DNA from: Vibrio maritimus
GTDB taxonomy: Bacteria > Pseudomonadota > Gammaproteobacteria > Enterobacterales > Vibrionaceae
Assembly (NCBI RefSeq): GCF_021441885.1
Contig: NZ_CP090438.1
Coordinates: 1,860,001 to 1,924,000, forward strand
Reading direction: 5' to 3'
DNA: 64,000 nucleotides
Below, piece by piece: positions 27,307 to 36,619 of this stretch (position 1 is the stretch's first letter; each line of letters opens with the position of its first letter). The notes under the pieces were generated by a model. The model was not told the DNA's origin and did not search any database. It saw only the letters and a program-made list of their open reading frames with translations. The position numbers and the translations under genes were made by a program.

Positions 27307-27763
27307 AATTTTCCTTATTTAAACGATATAACTATTCATTCATAATCACCATATTGGTGCAAAATTGTCACCGAGACATTGATCACAAAACTATTTATTA
27401 CCAAATTTCTACATTTCTTAAGAGAAATATGCTGCATAAATTTCCGTCGACAACGATTTGTTTCGAGTTAACGAATATTTAACATACCACTCTCTAATTC
27501 CCTTTTTTAGTGCTTAGTTGCACTATTTACAAAGTCATCACACTTGGCCATTCTAACAATTGTTTAGCGTCGCGTGGCAACTCAAAAAACCATTTAAATT
27601 AATAATTTGAGAAATCACGGTTCATTATCTACGCTTTAAACGGCTGTGACAACTTGCACCAAATCGGTTCAAAAACAACAGCTCAGAATGCAACACAACA
27701 ACAATTAGCACATTGTATTCAGGCAGGACCTGACTTACACGGATCTAACAGGAAGGATACACA
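27307..27763. other. 457-base AT-rich intergenic region before aapJ
   Basis: No coding frame of useful length and no tRNA-like fold was seen. It must hold the divergent promoters for the siroheme gene and the aap operon. The aapJ end has a good ribosome-binding site (GGAAGGA just before 27764). I found no confident operator; a TGTGA half-site near 27645 lacks a good second half. Confidence 0.6.
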
Positions 27764-28792
27764 ATGGCAAAGAAACTCACTCTTATCGCTTCTTTAGTGG
27801 CGGCATCTGCTGCGATGATGAGCACATCAGCGTCTGCTGCTGACTCTACACTAGACAAGGTCACTAAAGCAGGTGTTTTATCATGTGGCGTTAGTACTGG
27901 TCTACCAGGTTTCTCTAACCCTAACTCAAAAGGTGAGTGGGAAGGTATTGACGTAGAATACTGTCAAGCTCTTGCTGCTGCGGTACTTGGCGATAAATCT
28001 AAAGTTAAATACGTTCCATTAACGGCGAAAGAACGTTTTACTGCGCTTCAATCTGGTGAGATTGACGTACTTTCTCGAAACACAACTTGGACTCTACACC
28101 GAGATTCAGCTCTGGGTCTTAACTTCGTAGGTGTTAACTACTACGACGGTCAAGGCTTCATGGTTAAGAAAGAGCTTGGTCTAACAAGCGCGAAAGAGCT
28201 TGATGGCGCTTCTGTTTGCGTTCAGTCAGGTACAACAACTGAGCTTAACCTTGCAGACTACTTCCGTAACAACGGTATGGAATACAAGCCAGTTGTATTC
28301 GATACAGCAGCACAAACCTCAAAAGGTTTCGATTCTGGTCGCTGTGACGTACTGACTACTGACCAATCTGGTCTATACGCACTAAGACTAAACCTAGCAG
28401 ACCCTAAATCAGCTGAAGTACTACCAGAGATCATCTCTAAAGAGCCTCTAGGCCCTGTAGTTCGTCAAGGTGATGACCAGTGGTTTAACATCGCTAAATG
28501 GACTCTAGCTGCAATGGTGAATGCTGAAGAGTACGGTATCACATCGAAAAATGCAGACGAAATGCTTAAGTCTACCGATCCAAACATCAAGCGTATCCTA
28601 GGTGTTGATGGTCCTAAAGGTAAAGGTCTAGGCATTGCTGATGACTGGGGCTACCAAGTTATCAAACAAGTAGGTAACTACGGCGAAAGCTTCGAGCGTA
28701 CTGTAGGTGAAGGTTCTCCTCTACAAATCTCTCGTGGTGTTAACGCACTTTGGAATGCAGGTGGCTTCATGTACGCGCCACCAATTCGCTAA
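27764..28792 (+). CDS. aapJ: General L-amino-acid ABC transporter, periplasmic binding protein
   Basis: Solute-binding component of the AapJQMP system, which takes up a broad range of L-amino acids. It has 342 residues with a signal peptide (MAKKLTLIASLVAASAAMMSTSASA). The mature protein starts with DSTLDKVTKAGVLSCGVSTGLPGFS and contains the family 3 binding-protein blocks SRNTTWTLHRD, CVQSGTTTELNLADYF and DVLTTDQSGLYALR. It is followed by a hairpin terminator before the permease genes, which should make it the most abundant product of the operon. Confidence 0.95.
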   Translation: MAKKLTLIASLVAASAAMMSTSASAADSTLDKVTKAGVLSCGVSTGLPGFSNPNSKGEWEGIDVEYCQALAAAVLGDKSKVKYVPLTAKERFTALQSGEIDVLSRNTTWTLHRDSALGLNFVGVNYYDGQGFMVKKELGLTSAKELDGASVCVQSGTTTELNLADYFRNNGMEYKPVVFDTAAQTSKGFDSGRCDVLTTDQSGLYALRLNLADPKSAEVLPEIISKEPLGPVVRQGDDQWFNIAKWTLAAMVNAEEYGITSKNADEMLKSTDPNIKRILGVDGPKGKGLGIADDWGYQVIKQVGNYGESFERTVGEGSPLQISRGVNALWNAGGFMYAPPIR

Positions 28793-28812
28793 TCGCGATT
28801 TCATGCTCCAAC

Positions 28813-28836
28813 AAGGGCGGTTTTACCGCCCTTTTT
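28813..28836 (+). terminator. Hairpin between aapJ and aapQ (partial terminator)
   Basis: The stem AAGGGCGG/CCGCCCTT (28813-28820 with 28826-28833) and a T run lie in the 68-base aapJ-aapQ gap. No new promoter is evident before aapQ, so this probably attenuates read-through rather than ending the operon. Confidence 0.8.
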
Positions 28837-28860
28837 CAAAGGATTTGAGGTTATAGCTGT

Positions 28861-30063
28861 ATGAAACCTACTACGACTCAAGTCGCGTCGCAGGAAAAAC
28901 CTGCGAAAAGCGCAAATCTACTATACAACCCCACCTTCCGCTCCGTTGTATTTCAGGCACTTGCCCTACTGGCTCTTGGACTATTCTTCTACACCATAGT
29001 CGACAACGCACTTAATAACCTAGCTGCACGCGGTATAGCCACAGGTTTTGACTTCCTGAATCAAGAAGCAGGATTCGGCATCGGTCTCACATTGATCGAG
29101 TACGATGAAACCTTCTCTTATGGACGCACCTTTTATGTGGGGCTTTTAAACACGGCTCTGGTATCAGTACTAGGCATTGTGTTTGCTACCATTCTTGGTT
29201 TCGCTATGGGTATCGCAAGACTGTCATCAAACTGGCTGGTTAGCCGTTTTGCCGCAGTCTATATTGAGATATTCCGAAACGTTCCCCTCTTGCTACAAAT
29301 TTTCTTCTGGTACTTTGCCGTCCTTCAAGCGCTCCCATCCGCTCGTCAGAGTATAAGTTTAGGTGAAGCGATTTTCTTGAACGTTCGAGGCCTCTACTTA
29401 CCTGCTCCTGTATTTGGGGAAGGCAGTAGCGTCGTCGTTGGCGCACTCATTGTTGGTGTTATTGCGACTATTGTTGTTAATATTTGGGCAAACAATCGTC
29501 AGAAGCTAACTGGTCAACAGACTCCGATGTTCCGCATCGCCGCAGGTCTTATTGTCGGTTTGCCGCTCGTTGCGTACTTCATCATGGGCATGCCTATCTC
29601 TGCAGAATACCCAGTACTAAAAGGGTTTAACTTCCGCGGCGGTATCACCATTATCCCAGAACTAGCAGCGCTTACACTTGCGCTGAGTATCTACACGGCG
29701 TCGTTCATTGCTGAAATCGTTCGCTCGGGTATTAACGCGGTGAACCATGGTCAGACAGAAGCGGCAATGTCATTAGGCCTGCCTAGGTCCAGAACGCTCA
29801 AACTTGTCGTTATTCCGCAGGCACTGCGAATCATCATCCCGCCATTAACAAGTCAATACTTAAACTTGACTAAGAACTCCTCTCTCGCAATGGCGATTGG
29901 TTACCCAGACTTGGTATCAGTGTTCGCCGGAACCACTCTAAACCAGGTGGGGCAAGCGATCGAGATTATTGCAATGACGATGGGCGTTTACCTGACACTG
30001 AGCCTTCTCACGTCAGCGTTGATGAACATATACAACAAGAAAGTAGCTTTGGTGGAGAGGTAA
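28861..30063 (+). CDS. aapQ: General L-amino-acid ABC transporter permease AapQ
   Basis: Inner-membrane permease, 400 residues, longer than ordinary HisM-type permeases, as is usual for AapQ. About eight hydrophobic helices are seen. The N-terminal motif FDFLNQEAGFGIG is characteristic, and the ABC-contact loop SGINAVNHGQTEAAMSLGL lies near residue 290. It is two bases upstream of aapM. Confidence 0.95.
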   Translation: MKPTTTQVASQEKPAKSANLLYNPTFRSVVFQALALLALGLFFYTIVDNALNNLAARGIATGFDFLNQEAGFGIGLTLIEYDETFSYGRTFYVGLLNTALVSVLGIVFATILGFAMGIARLSSNWLVSRFAAVYIEIFRNVPLLLQIFFWYFAVLQALPSARQSISLGEAIFLNVRGLYLPAPVFGEGSSVVVGALIVGVIATIVVNIWANNRQKLTGQQTPMFRIAAGLIVGLPLVAYFIMGMPISAEYPVLKGFNFRGGITIIPELAALTLALSIYTASFIAEIVRSGINAVNHGQTEAAMSLGLPRSRTLKLVVIPQALRIIIPPLTSQYLNLTKNSSLAMAIGYPDLVSVFAGTTLNQVGQAIEIIAMTMGVYLTLSLLTSALMNIYNKKVALVER

Positions 30064-30064
30064 T

Positions 30065-31162
30065 ATGGAACAGCATCAATTTCAACCAGACCTTCCACCT
30101 CCAGCAAATACCGTTGGTGTTGTTGGCTGGCTGCGAAAAAACTTGTTTAACGGCCCTGTTAACTCTGTCGTTACTCTTGTACTGGGTTATTTCGCAATTT
30201 CACTAATCTGGTACGTGTTTGATTGGGCAATTTTGAAGGCCGACTGGGTTGGTACGACTCGCGAAGCATGTACACGTGAAGGTGCTTGTTGGGTCTTCAT
30301 CAGTGTTCGTTGGGAACAGTTCATGTACGGGTTCTACCCACAAGCTGAACTATGGCGTCCTCGCCTGTTCTATGCAACGCTAGCGATTTTCGTGGCACTT
30401 CTTGCATACGAACGCACACCAAAGCGTCTTTGGATCTGGCTATTCTTCGTGAATATCTATCCTTTCATTGCAGCGGCGCTACTTTACGGTGGTGTGTTTG
30501 GTCTTGAAGTCGTCGAGACTCACCGTTGGGGTGGACTACTTGTTACCCTGATTATCGCACTAGTAGGTATCATCGTATCACTTCCAATCGGCGTAGCACT
30601 GGCTCTAGGTCGCCGTTCTGAGATGCCAATCATCAGAAGTATCTGTACGGTTTACATTGAAGTGTGGCGTGGTGTTCCACTAATTACCGTCCTATTTATG
30701 GCTTCTGTTATGCTTCCTCTCTTCTTCTCAGAGGGTGTGGAGACTGATAAGCTAATTCGTGCGCTTATTGGTGTTGTCATGTTTAGTGCAGCCTATATGG
30801 CAGAGGTAATTCGTGGTGGTTTACAAGCGATCCCTAAGGGTCAATATGAAGCCGCAGACGCACTTGGACTGAGTTATTGGAAAAAGATGGGATTAATCGT
30901 GCTTCCACAGGCACTAAAAATCACTATCCCATCGATTGTTAACACCTTTATCGGTCTATTTAAAGATACCAGTCTGGTACTCATCATCGGTATGTTCGAT
31001 GTATTGGGTATTGGTCAAGCTGCGAACACTGACCCCGAGTGGTTAGGTTTTGCTACGGAAAGTTATGTATTTGTCGCGTTAGTGTTCTGGGTGTTCTGTT
31101 TTGGCATGTCGAGATACTCGATCTGGCTAGAGAACAAACTGCATACCGGTCACAAACGATAA
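30065..31162 (+). CDS. aapM: General L-amino-acid ABC transporter permease AapM
   Basis: Second permease, 365 residues. The N-terminal region has additional helices and a periplasmic loop with two cysteines (TREACTREGACWVFIS). The ABC-contact loop is GGLQAIPKGQYEAADALGL. It starts two bases after the aapQ stop and is followed by aapP after 21 bases. Confidence 0.95.
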   Translation: MEQHQFQPDLPPPANTVGVVGWLRKNLFNGPVNSVVTLVLGYFAISLIWYVFDWAILKADWVGTTREACTREGACWVFISVRWEQFMYGFYPQAELWRPRLFYATLAIFVALLAYERTPKRLWIWLFFVNIYPFIAAALLYGGVFGLEVVETHRWGGLLVTLIIALVGIIVSLPIGVALALGRRSEMPIIRSICTVYIEVWRGVPLITVLFMASVMLPLFFSEGVETDKLIRALIGVVMFSAAYMAEVIRGGLQAIPKGQYEAADALGLSYWKKMGLIVLPQALKITIPSIVNTFIGLFKDTSLVLIIGMFDVLGIGQAANTDPEWLGFATESYVFVALVFWVFCFGMSRYSIWLENKLHTGHKR

Positions 31163-31183
31163 ACGGAAATTCGAGGACGTATT

Positions 31184-31933
31184 ATGACGCAACAAGAAGA
31201 TTACATGATCCAACTTAAGGACATGAATAAATGGTACGGCGAGTTTCACGTACTTAAGAATATCAACCTAGACGTTAAGAAAGGCGAAAAAATCGTAATC
31301 TGTGGCCCATCTGGCTCTGGTAAATCAACGATGATTCGCTGTATTAACCGTCTTGAAGAACACCAAGCGGGACATATCTTTGTCTCTGGTACAGAGCTTA
31401 CCGAAGATCTAAAGAATATCGAGGCTGTACGACGTGAAGTCGGCATGTGCTTCCAGCACTTTAACCTCTTCCCTCACCTAACGGTTCTGGAGAACTGTAC
31501 GCTTGCTCCTATCTGGGTAAAGAAAATGCCTAAAGAGGAAGCGGAAGCCATCGCTATGAAGTATCTAGAGCGCGTTAAGATCCCAGATCAAGCCGACAAG
31601 TATCCAGGTCAGCTATCTGGTGGTCAGCAACAACGTGTAGCGATTGCTCGTTCACTGTGTATGAACCCACAAGTCATGCTGTTTGATGAACCTACATCAG
31701 CGCTCGATCCAGAAATGGTTCGCGAAGTACTGGACGTAATGGTAGAGCTTGCAGAAGAAGGTATGACCATGCTGTGTGTAACGCACGAGATGGGCTTCGC
31801 TAAGGAAGTTGCAGATAGAGTTATCTTTATGGATGCTGGTGAAATTATTGAAGAAAACAACCCTGTCGATTTCTTCGAGAATCCGCAGTCTGACCGTACT
31901 CAGAACTTCCTGAGTCAGATTTTGCATCACTAA
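31184..31933 (+). CDS. aapP: General L-amino-acid ABC transporter ATPase AapP
   Basis: ATPase subunit, 249 residues. Walker A GPSGSGKST (near residue 43), Q-loop FQHFNLFPH, signature LSGGQQQRVAIAR, Walker B MLFDEPTSALD and the H-loop THEMGFA are complete. The start at 31184 follows a GAGGACG site; an internal ATG at 31205 is possible. Last gene of the operon, followed by a terminator. Confidence 0.96.
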   Translation: MTQQEDYMIQLKDMNKWYGEFHVLKNINLDVKKGEKIVICGPSGSGKSTMIRCINRLEEHQAGHIFVSGTELTEDLKNIEAVRREVGMCFQHFNLFPHLTVLENCTLAPIWVKKMPKEEAEAIAMKYLERVKIPDQADKYPGQLSGGQQQRVAIARSLCMNPQVMLFDEPTSALDPEMVREVLDVMVELAEEGMTMLCVTHEMGFAKEVADRVIFMDAGEIIEENNPVDFFENPQSDRTQNFLSQILHH

Positions 31934-31949
31934 TGACATCAAATGTAAC

Positions 31950-31976
31950 AAAGGCGACGATTATGTCGCCTTTTTC
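31950..31976 (+). terminator. Terminator of the aap operon
   Basis: The stem AAAGGCGAC/GTCGCCTTT (31950-31958 with 31965-31973) is followed by a T run, 17 bases after the aapP stop. Confidence 0.88.
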
Positions 31977-32147
31977 TTTGTAGGTATCTGATGTACACTG
32001 GAAATATTGTGTTACATCTTGATATACCCTTAACCAGTTATTTTTATTATGATTTTGTTCAATGACTTTTATAACGGGACTTGATCTTTTGAACATTCAA
32101 CCCCATAAATAGTCATATAAATAAGTAAATCATCTATGAGGAAGATT

Positions 32148-32810
32148 ATGAACGATCCTATGGTATCTCGCAGTTCTGCTCAAGCGAGTGTACTGCAAAC
32201 AAACAAAGTATTGCGAAATACTTACGCGCTGCTATCTATGACGCTACTTTGGTCTGCGGTCGTTGCAGCATTCTCAATGGCAATGAACCTACCTCGTCCA
32301 GGTCTTATCCTGATGTTGGTTGGTTTCTACGGCCTATTGTTCCTTACAGAGAAAAACCGTAACAACAGCATGGGTCTCGTATTCACATTCTTGTTCACTG
32401 GTTTCCTTGGTTATACAACAGGTCCAATCCTAAACGCCTATGTTGGCGCGGGTATGGGCGATGTTATCGTTACTGCTCTTGGTGGTACTGCCCTAGCCTT
32501 CTTAGGCGCATCGGCGTACGCTCTAACAACTAAGCGTGACCTATCATTCCTAGGTGGCGTACTAATGGCTGGTTTCGTTGTCCTACTTATCGGTATGGTA
32601 GCGAACATCTTCCTGCAGATGCCAATGATTCACCTAGCGATGAGCGGCATGTTTGTTCTGTTCTCTACTGGTGTGATTCTGTTGACGACTCAACAAATCG
32701 TGCGCGGTGGTGAAACAAACTACATCTCTGCAACAGTTAGCCTATATGTGTCTATCTACAACCTGTTCATCAGCCTACTTTCTATCCTAGGTATCATGAA
32801 CAACGACTAA
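32148..32810 (+). CDS. yccA: Bax inhibitor-1 / YccA family membrane protein
   Basis: Seven-helix inner-membrane protein; in E. coli YccA is a substrate and modulator of the FtsH protease. 220 residues from ATG 32148, which has GAGGAAG just before it; ATG 32136 overlaps that site and is less likely. Hydrophobic segments run almost continuously from residue 25 to the end. The next genes tusE, acylphosphatase and rlmI are the same neighbours as in E. coli. Confidence 0.93.
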   Translation: MNDPMVSRSSAQASVLQTNKVLRNTYALLSMTLLWSAVVAAFSMAMNLPRPGLILMLVGFYGLLFLTEKNRNNSMGLVFTFLFTGFLGYTTGPILNAYVGAGMGDVIVTALGGTALAFLGASAYALTTKRDLSFLGGVLMAGFVVLLIGMVANIFLQMPMIHLAMSGMFVLFSTGVILLTTQQIVRGGETNYISATVSLYVSIYNLFISLLSILGIMNND

Positions 32811-32836
32811 TAGGTCGAGTTGTTAAACGAATAGGT

Positions 32837-32865
32837 AAAGCCCGAGACAACGTCTCGGGCTTTTT
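32837..32865 (+). terminator. Terminator of yccA
   Basis: A 12-base stem AAAGCCCGAGAC/GTCTCGGGCTTT (32837-32848 with 32852-32863) on a three-base loop is followed by T residues. Confidence 0.9.
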
Positions 32866-32941
32866 GCATTTAAATCAGCAAGAGAGCCTTGAAAGTTAGG
32901 ACGGACCTGAGCTAACCTTCTGACGATTATCCGCCATAAGA

Positions 32942-33280
32942 ATGACTATGATGTTTAAATACAACGGAAAAACCATCGAAACCGATGCTGAAGGATACCT
33001 TCTCAATCACCAAGATTGGGAACAAGGAATGATCGAAGTACTCGCCGCTGAAGAAGGTATAGAGCTGACGGACGCTCATATTGAAGTCGTGATGTTTGTG
33101 AGAGACTTCTACGAAGAATTTAACACTTCCCCTGCCGTACGCATGCTTGTGAAAGCGATGGAAAAGGCGCACGGCCCAGAGAAAGGCAACAGCAAGTATT
33201 TATTTAAGCTGTTTAAGAAAGGCCCTGCTAAGCAGGCAACTAAGCTCGCGGGTCTTCCAAAACCAGCTAAGTGCTTGTAG
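32942..33280 (+). CDS. tusE: Sulfurtransferase TusE (DsrC family)
   Basis: Carries sulfur from TusBCD to MnmA for 2-thiouridine formation in tRNA. 112 residues. GYLLNHQDWEQGMIEVLAAEEGIELTDAH is typical, and the penultimate acceptor cysteine is present in the C-terminal PAKCL. ATG codons at 32942, 32948 and 32951 are all in frame; the exact start is uncertain by three residues. Confidence 0.95.
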   Translation: MTMMFKYNGKTIETDAEGYLLNHQDWEQGMIEVLAAEEGIELTDAHIEVVMFVRDFYEEFNTSPAVRMLVKAMEKAHGPEKGNSKYLFKLFKKGPAKQATKLAGLPKPAKCL

Positions 33281-33284
33281 GCCT

Positions 33285-33560
33285 CTAAAGGATCTTGAAA
33301 CCTGAATAAACGTTTGTTTGTTCGCAAGGCTCCCTGACTACCGACTCTACCGATGCAGTTCTGGGACCTTGCAAAAGCCAATCACACAGTGCTTCGACTC
33401 TCGCCTCATCACCACATGCGACGACCTCTACCGACCCATCATACAAATTTTTTGCATAACCGGTTAGACCCAGCTTTAGTCCTTCATGACATGTGTGGTA
33501 GCGAAAACCCACGCCTTGTACGTGTCCAGTTACGATCACTTTCTGGCAATATTGACTCAT
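33285..33560 (-). CDS. Acylphosphatase
   Basis: Hydrolyses acyl phosphates such as carbamoyl phosphate. 91 residues from ATG 33560, seven bases after a GGAG site; another ATG directly precedes it. The phosphate loop with its catalytic arginine is GHVQGVGFRYHT, and the catalytic asparagine is in GYAKNLYDGSVEVVACG. It converges with tusE, the stops only four bases apart, as yccX neighbours tusE in E. coli. Confidence 0.94.
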   Translation of the reverse strand: MSQYCQKVIVTGHVQGVGFRYHTCHEGLKLGLTGYAKNLYDGSVEVVACGDEARVEALCDWLLQGPRTASVESVVREPCEQTNVYSGFKIL

Positions 33561-33709
33561 CATTCAACTCCTAACCAACAACGTCTGCATAGCTGATTCT
33601 AGCTTAGTTCGTGTTGATTTCGCTCCAATGCTCATGCTCAATTTGCATTTGTTTGAAACTTCACACAAAATACCCCACCTTTTCTTTCCAAAACTTCGTA
33701 AGGCATACC

Positions 33710-34900
33710 ATGGCAGCAGCTATTCACCTTGTTAAAGGCCGCGACAAATCACTTAGACGTAAACACCCTTGGGTTTTTTCAAGAGGTATCTCTCGTGTCG
33801 ATGGGACGCCTGAGCTTGGTGAAACCGTCGATGTATATGCTCACAACGGCGAATGGTTGGCGAAAGCGGCTTACTCACCTAACTCTCAAATTCGCGCTCG
33901 CGTGTGGAGCTTTAAAAAGCAAGACATTGATGTTGAGTTTTTCATCCAACAAATCCAGCAAGCACAACTTCTTCGCGAAGATATTATCGAACGAGACGGC
34001 TTAACTGGCTATCGTTTAATCGCGGCTGAGTCAGATGGACTACCAGGGGTGACCATTGACCGCTACGGCAATTTCTTGGTGTGTCAGCTCTTAAGTGCCG
34101 GTGCAGAATACCAAAAAGAAGCACTGGTACAGGCTCTTATCCATTGCTTCCCCGAATGCTCTATCTACGAGCGCTCAGATGTATCGGTACGTAAAAAAGA
34201 AGGCTTAGAAGAGCGCACAGGCGTAATTCACGGTGAATCTCCTGACAAGCCAGTCGTAATCGAAGAAAACGGCGTCAAAATCAGCGTCGATATTATCAAC
34301 GGTCACAAAACTGGTTTTTATCTCGACCAACGCGATAGCCGCTTCCAAGCACAAAAATATGTGAAAGATAAAGAAGTGCTTAACTGCTTTAGCTACACGG
34401 GTGGCTTTGGACTTTACGCACTTAAAGGCGGTGCTAAGCGCGTTATCAACGCGGACGTTTCACAACTCGCACTCGATACAGCAAAACACAATGCCGAGCT
34501 CAACGGCTTCACAGAGAAGAAAAAAGCCGTGTTCCTGAACGCTGACGTGTTCAAACTGTTACGTGAGTATCGCGATCAAGGGACGAAGTTTGACGTCGTC
34601 ATTATGGATCCGCCAAAATTTGCTGAATCAAAAGCACAGCTAAATGGCGCTTGCCGTGGCTATAAAGACATCAACATGCTTGCGATGCAGATTCTAAAAC
34701 CAGGCGGCACACTGCTAACCTACTCTTGTTCAGGATTAATGGACGGCAATCTGTTCCAGAAAATCATCGCAGACGCTGCGGTCGATGCTAACCGCTCGGT
34801 TAAGTTTGTTGAGCGTTTTGAACAAGCAGCAGACCACCCAACCGACACAGCTTACCCAGAAGGGTTCTATTTGAAGGGTTTTGCCTGTAAGGTCCTATAA
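33710..34900 (+). CDS. rlmI: 23S rRNA m5C1962 methyltransferase RlmI
   Basis: Methylates C1962 of 23S rRNA. 396 residues from ATG 33710 after a TAAGG site; the open frame back to 33611 encodes an unrelated-looking extension and is rejected. An N-terminal PUA domain (VKGRDKSLRRKHPWVFSRGI) leads to an EEHEE domain and the Rossmann methyltransferase with FSYTGGFGLYALKGGAK and catalytic-type DPPKFAESK. A terminator follows. Confidence 0.95.
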   Translation: MAAAIHLVKGRDKSLRRKHPWVFSRGISRVDGTPELGETVDVYAHNGEWLAKAAYSPNSQIRARVWSFKKQDIDVEFFIQQIQQAQLLREDIIERDGLTGYRLIAAESDGLPGVTIDRYGNFLVCQLLSAGAEYQKEALVQALIHCFPECSIYERSDVSVRKKEGLEERTGVIHGESPDKPVVIEENGVKISVDIINGHKTGFYLDQRDSRFQAQKYVKDKEVLNCFSYTGGFGLYALKGGAKRVINADVSQLALDTAKHNAELNGFTEKKKAVFLNADVFKLLREYRDQGTKFDVVIMDPPKFAESKAQLNGACRGYKDINMLAMQILKPGGTLLTYSCSGLMDGNLFQKIIADAAVDANRSVKFVERFEQAADHPTDTAYPEGFYLKGFACKVL

Positions 34901-34932
34901 CTATTAGGTTTACCTCTCGAAGCTTCATTATC

Positions 34933-34966
34933 AAGCCAACTTGACGACTGTTAGGTTGGCTTTTTT
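34933..34966 (+). terminator. Terminator of rlmI
   Basis: The stem AAGCCAAC/GTTGGCTT (34933-34940 with 34955-34962) with a 14-base loop is followed by a run of T. Confidence 0.75.
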
Positions 34967-35136
34967 ACATCTGCTGTCTCAAAAATAAGATTCTATTTCA
35001 CTCCATTCATTGATTTCATAGTTTTCTCTACTATTTTCAATAGTATGTACAAATTCGTTGCTAACCTATAAATGTAAATGTAGCGAGTCTTAAATCAGAT
35101 ACATAATCAAGACAAATCCAGATTGAAAAGAGACTT

Positions 35137-35301
35137 ATGCTCGCTATATTTAAAGCTACAGTTATTAACTTTTTGACTTGGTTAGTCTTATTGAAACCAA
35201 GTCAGTGGAGGCTATTATGCCGTTTCACAAACCTGAGCGAAGGGAGCGCACGTGTCATGCACGCCGCTCGCTCATTACAGGACCAAGGAGAAAGACTTTG
35301 A
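35137..35301 (+). CDS. 54-residue membrane-type small ORF overlapping the TolC-like gene
   Basis: ATG 35137 lies four bases after an AAAGAGA stretch and opens a 54-codon frame. It contains one hydrophobic helix (residues 7-20, TVINFLTWLVLLK begins at 8) and a basic, amphipathic tail (SARVMHAARSLQDQ). Its TGA stop overlaps the TTG start of the TolC-like gene as TTGA, the geometry of translational coupling. I know no family for it. It competes with an alternative reading in which translation starts at ATG 35217 in the TolC frame, so its reality needs comparison with related genomes. Confidence 0.4.
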   Translation: MLAIFKATVINFLTWLVLLKPSQWRLLCRFTNLSEGSARVMHAARSLQDQGERL

Positions 35302-36617
35302 ATAAGCTCACCCTGACCACCACAGCTTGTTTTATGGCTCTTAGCCTTCCTGTTAACAGCCAAACCCTTGAACAAGCCGTTGCTTTCACACTCAAAACCA
35401 ACCCAGACATTAAAGCTGCTTATAATGAGTACGTGAGTAAACGTTACGATGCTGACGCAGCAGTCGGTGCATACCGTCCTAAAATCGATTTAGATGGCGG
35501 TATCGGTTACGAAAGAACCGACTACGACCGTGAAAACATTATTAACAGCAGAAATGAGAGCCTGACAAGAAAGGAAATCGGGATAACGCTGACTCAGCTA
35601 ATTTGGGACGGTAACGAAACACTGAACGATATCGACAGAACGGCTGCCGATGCCGAATCGGTTCGATATCAACTCCTTGCTGACGCTTCCGATATCGCTT
35701 TAGAAGTTGCTCAGATCTATCTTGACGCCACCAAGGCTTATGAAGTTCTCGCCCTATCTGAGGCCAATCTAGAAGTTCACAAGAAAATCTATTCTGATAT
35801 CAAAAAACGTGTTGATTCCGGTATCGGCTCCACCGCAGATTTGTCACAGGTTGAAGCGCGTATCGCAAAAGCACATGGTAATCTTCTGGCGGCTCAAAAT
35901 AACCTTTTTGATACACACACTCAGTTTAAACGCCTTGTCGGACAAGCTCCTCTAGGGCTTAAATATCCGCGAGCGGATGAAGTGGCCATCCCGTTAACTG
36001 TCGATGACGCTCTTCAAATGGCGATAGAGACTCACCCAGTGATTAAAATTTCGCAAGTAGACGTTGATTCGGCTCGATTCCAATATCAACAGACCAAAGG
36101 CGTAAACTACCCGACGTTTTACATTGATGCTGGCCACAATTGGCGAGATGACGCAAGCGGCAACATTGGTACAGACAACGAAACGCGTGCCATGCTGCGT
36201 ATGCGCTATAACCTCTACAACGGCGGTTCCGATTCAGATCGTACAGAGTCAGCAGCCTATCAGCTCAATAAAGCAAAAGACTTCCGAGACCGTACCTATC
36301 GAATGGTTGAAGAAGGGTTGAAGTTATCATGGACGGGCCTCGAGTATACGGTACAACAGAAAGATTTCTTGTCAGACCATGTTGACTCAGCATCAGACAC
36401 CGTTGTTGCCTATCAAAAGCAATACAAAATCGGTAAACGTACCCTACTCGATGTACTTAACACTGAAAATGAGCTGTTTGAGGCACGTAAAGGTTACTTG
36501 GATGCAAAATATGCTGAGCAGTTCGCGCGCTACAGGGTGATGAACGCGACTGGCGGTCTATTAGATGCGCTTCGTGTGGATACACCTGAAGAATGGAACG
36601 AGAGAGTGGAGTATTAA
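35298..36617 (+). CDS. TolC-family outer-membrane channel, adhesin-secretion (AggA/LapE) type
   Basis: Outer-membrane duct for type I secretion. 439 residues from the TTG at 35298, which has AAGGAG seven bases upstream and is followed by a good signal peptide (NKLTLTTTACFMALSLPVNS). An in-frame ATG at 35217 with GGAGG five bases before it would add 27 arginine-rich residues ahead of the signal sequence. The mature protein shows the duplicated helical TolC pattern (SSLEQAV-type starts: TLEQAVAFTLKTNPDIKAA, TVDDALQMAIETHPVIK). I see no adjacent LapB/LapC-type ABC and membrane-fusion genes or giant adhesin, which is unusual for this type. Confidence 0.88.
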   Translation: MNKLTLTTTACFMALSLPVNSQTLEQAVAFTLKTNPDIKAAYNEYVSKRYDADAAVGAYRPKIDLDGGIGYERTDYDRENIINSRNESLTRKEIGITLTQLIWDGNETLNDIDRTAADAESVRYQLLADASDIALEVAQIYLDATKAYEVLALSEANLEVHKKIYSDIKKRVDSGIGSTADLSQVEARIAKAHGNLLAAQNNLFDTHTQFKRLVGQAPLGLKYPRADEVAIPLTVDDALQMAIETHPVIKISQVDVDSARFQYQQTKGVNYPTFYIDAGHNWRDDASGNIGTDNETRAMLRMRYNLYNGGSDSDRTESAAYQLNKAKDFRDRTYRMVEEGLKLSWTGLEYTVQQKDFLSDHVDSASDTVVAYQKQYKIGKRTLLDVLNTENELFEARKGYLDAKYAEQFARYRVMNATGGLLDALRVDTPEEWNERVEY

Positions 36618-36619
36618 TC

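Noticed and set aside
27640..27662. CRP or sigma-54 site before aapJ
   Set aside because: One good TGTGA half only; the GG-GC spacing is 12 rather than the 10 bases required for sigma-54.
33611..33709. N-terminal extension of RlmI
   Set aside because: The extension is cysteine-rich and unlike the family; ATG 33710 has a TAAGG site and gives the expected PUA start.
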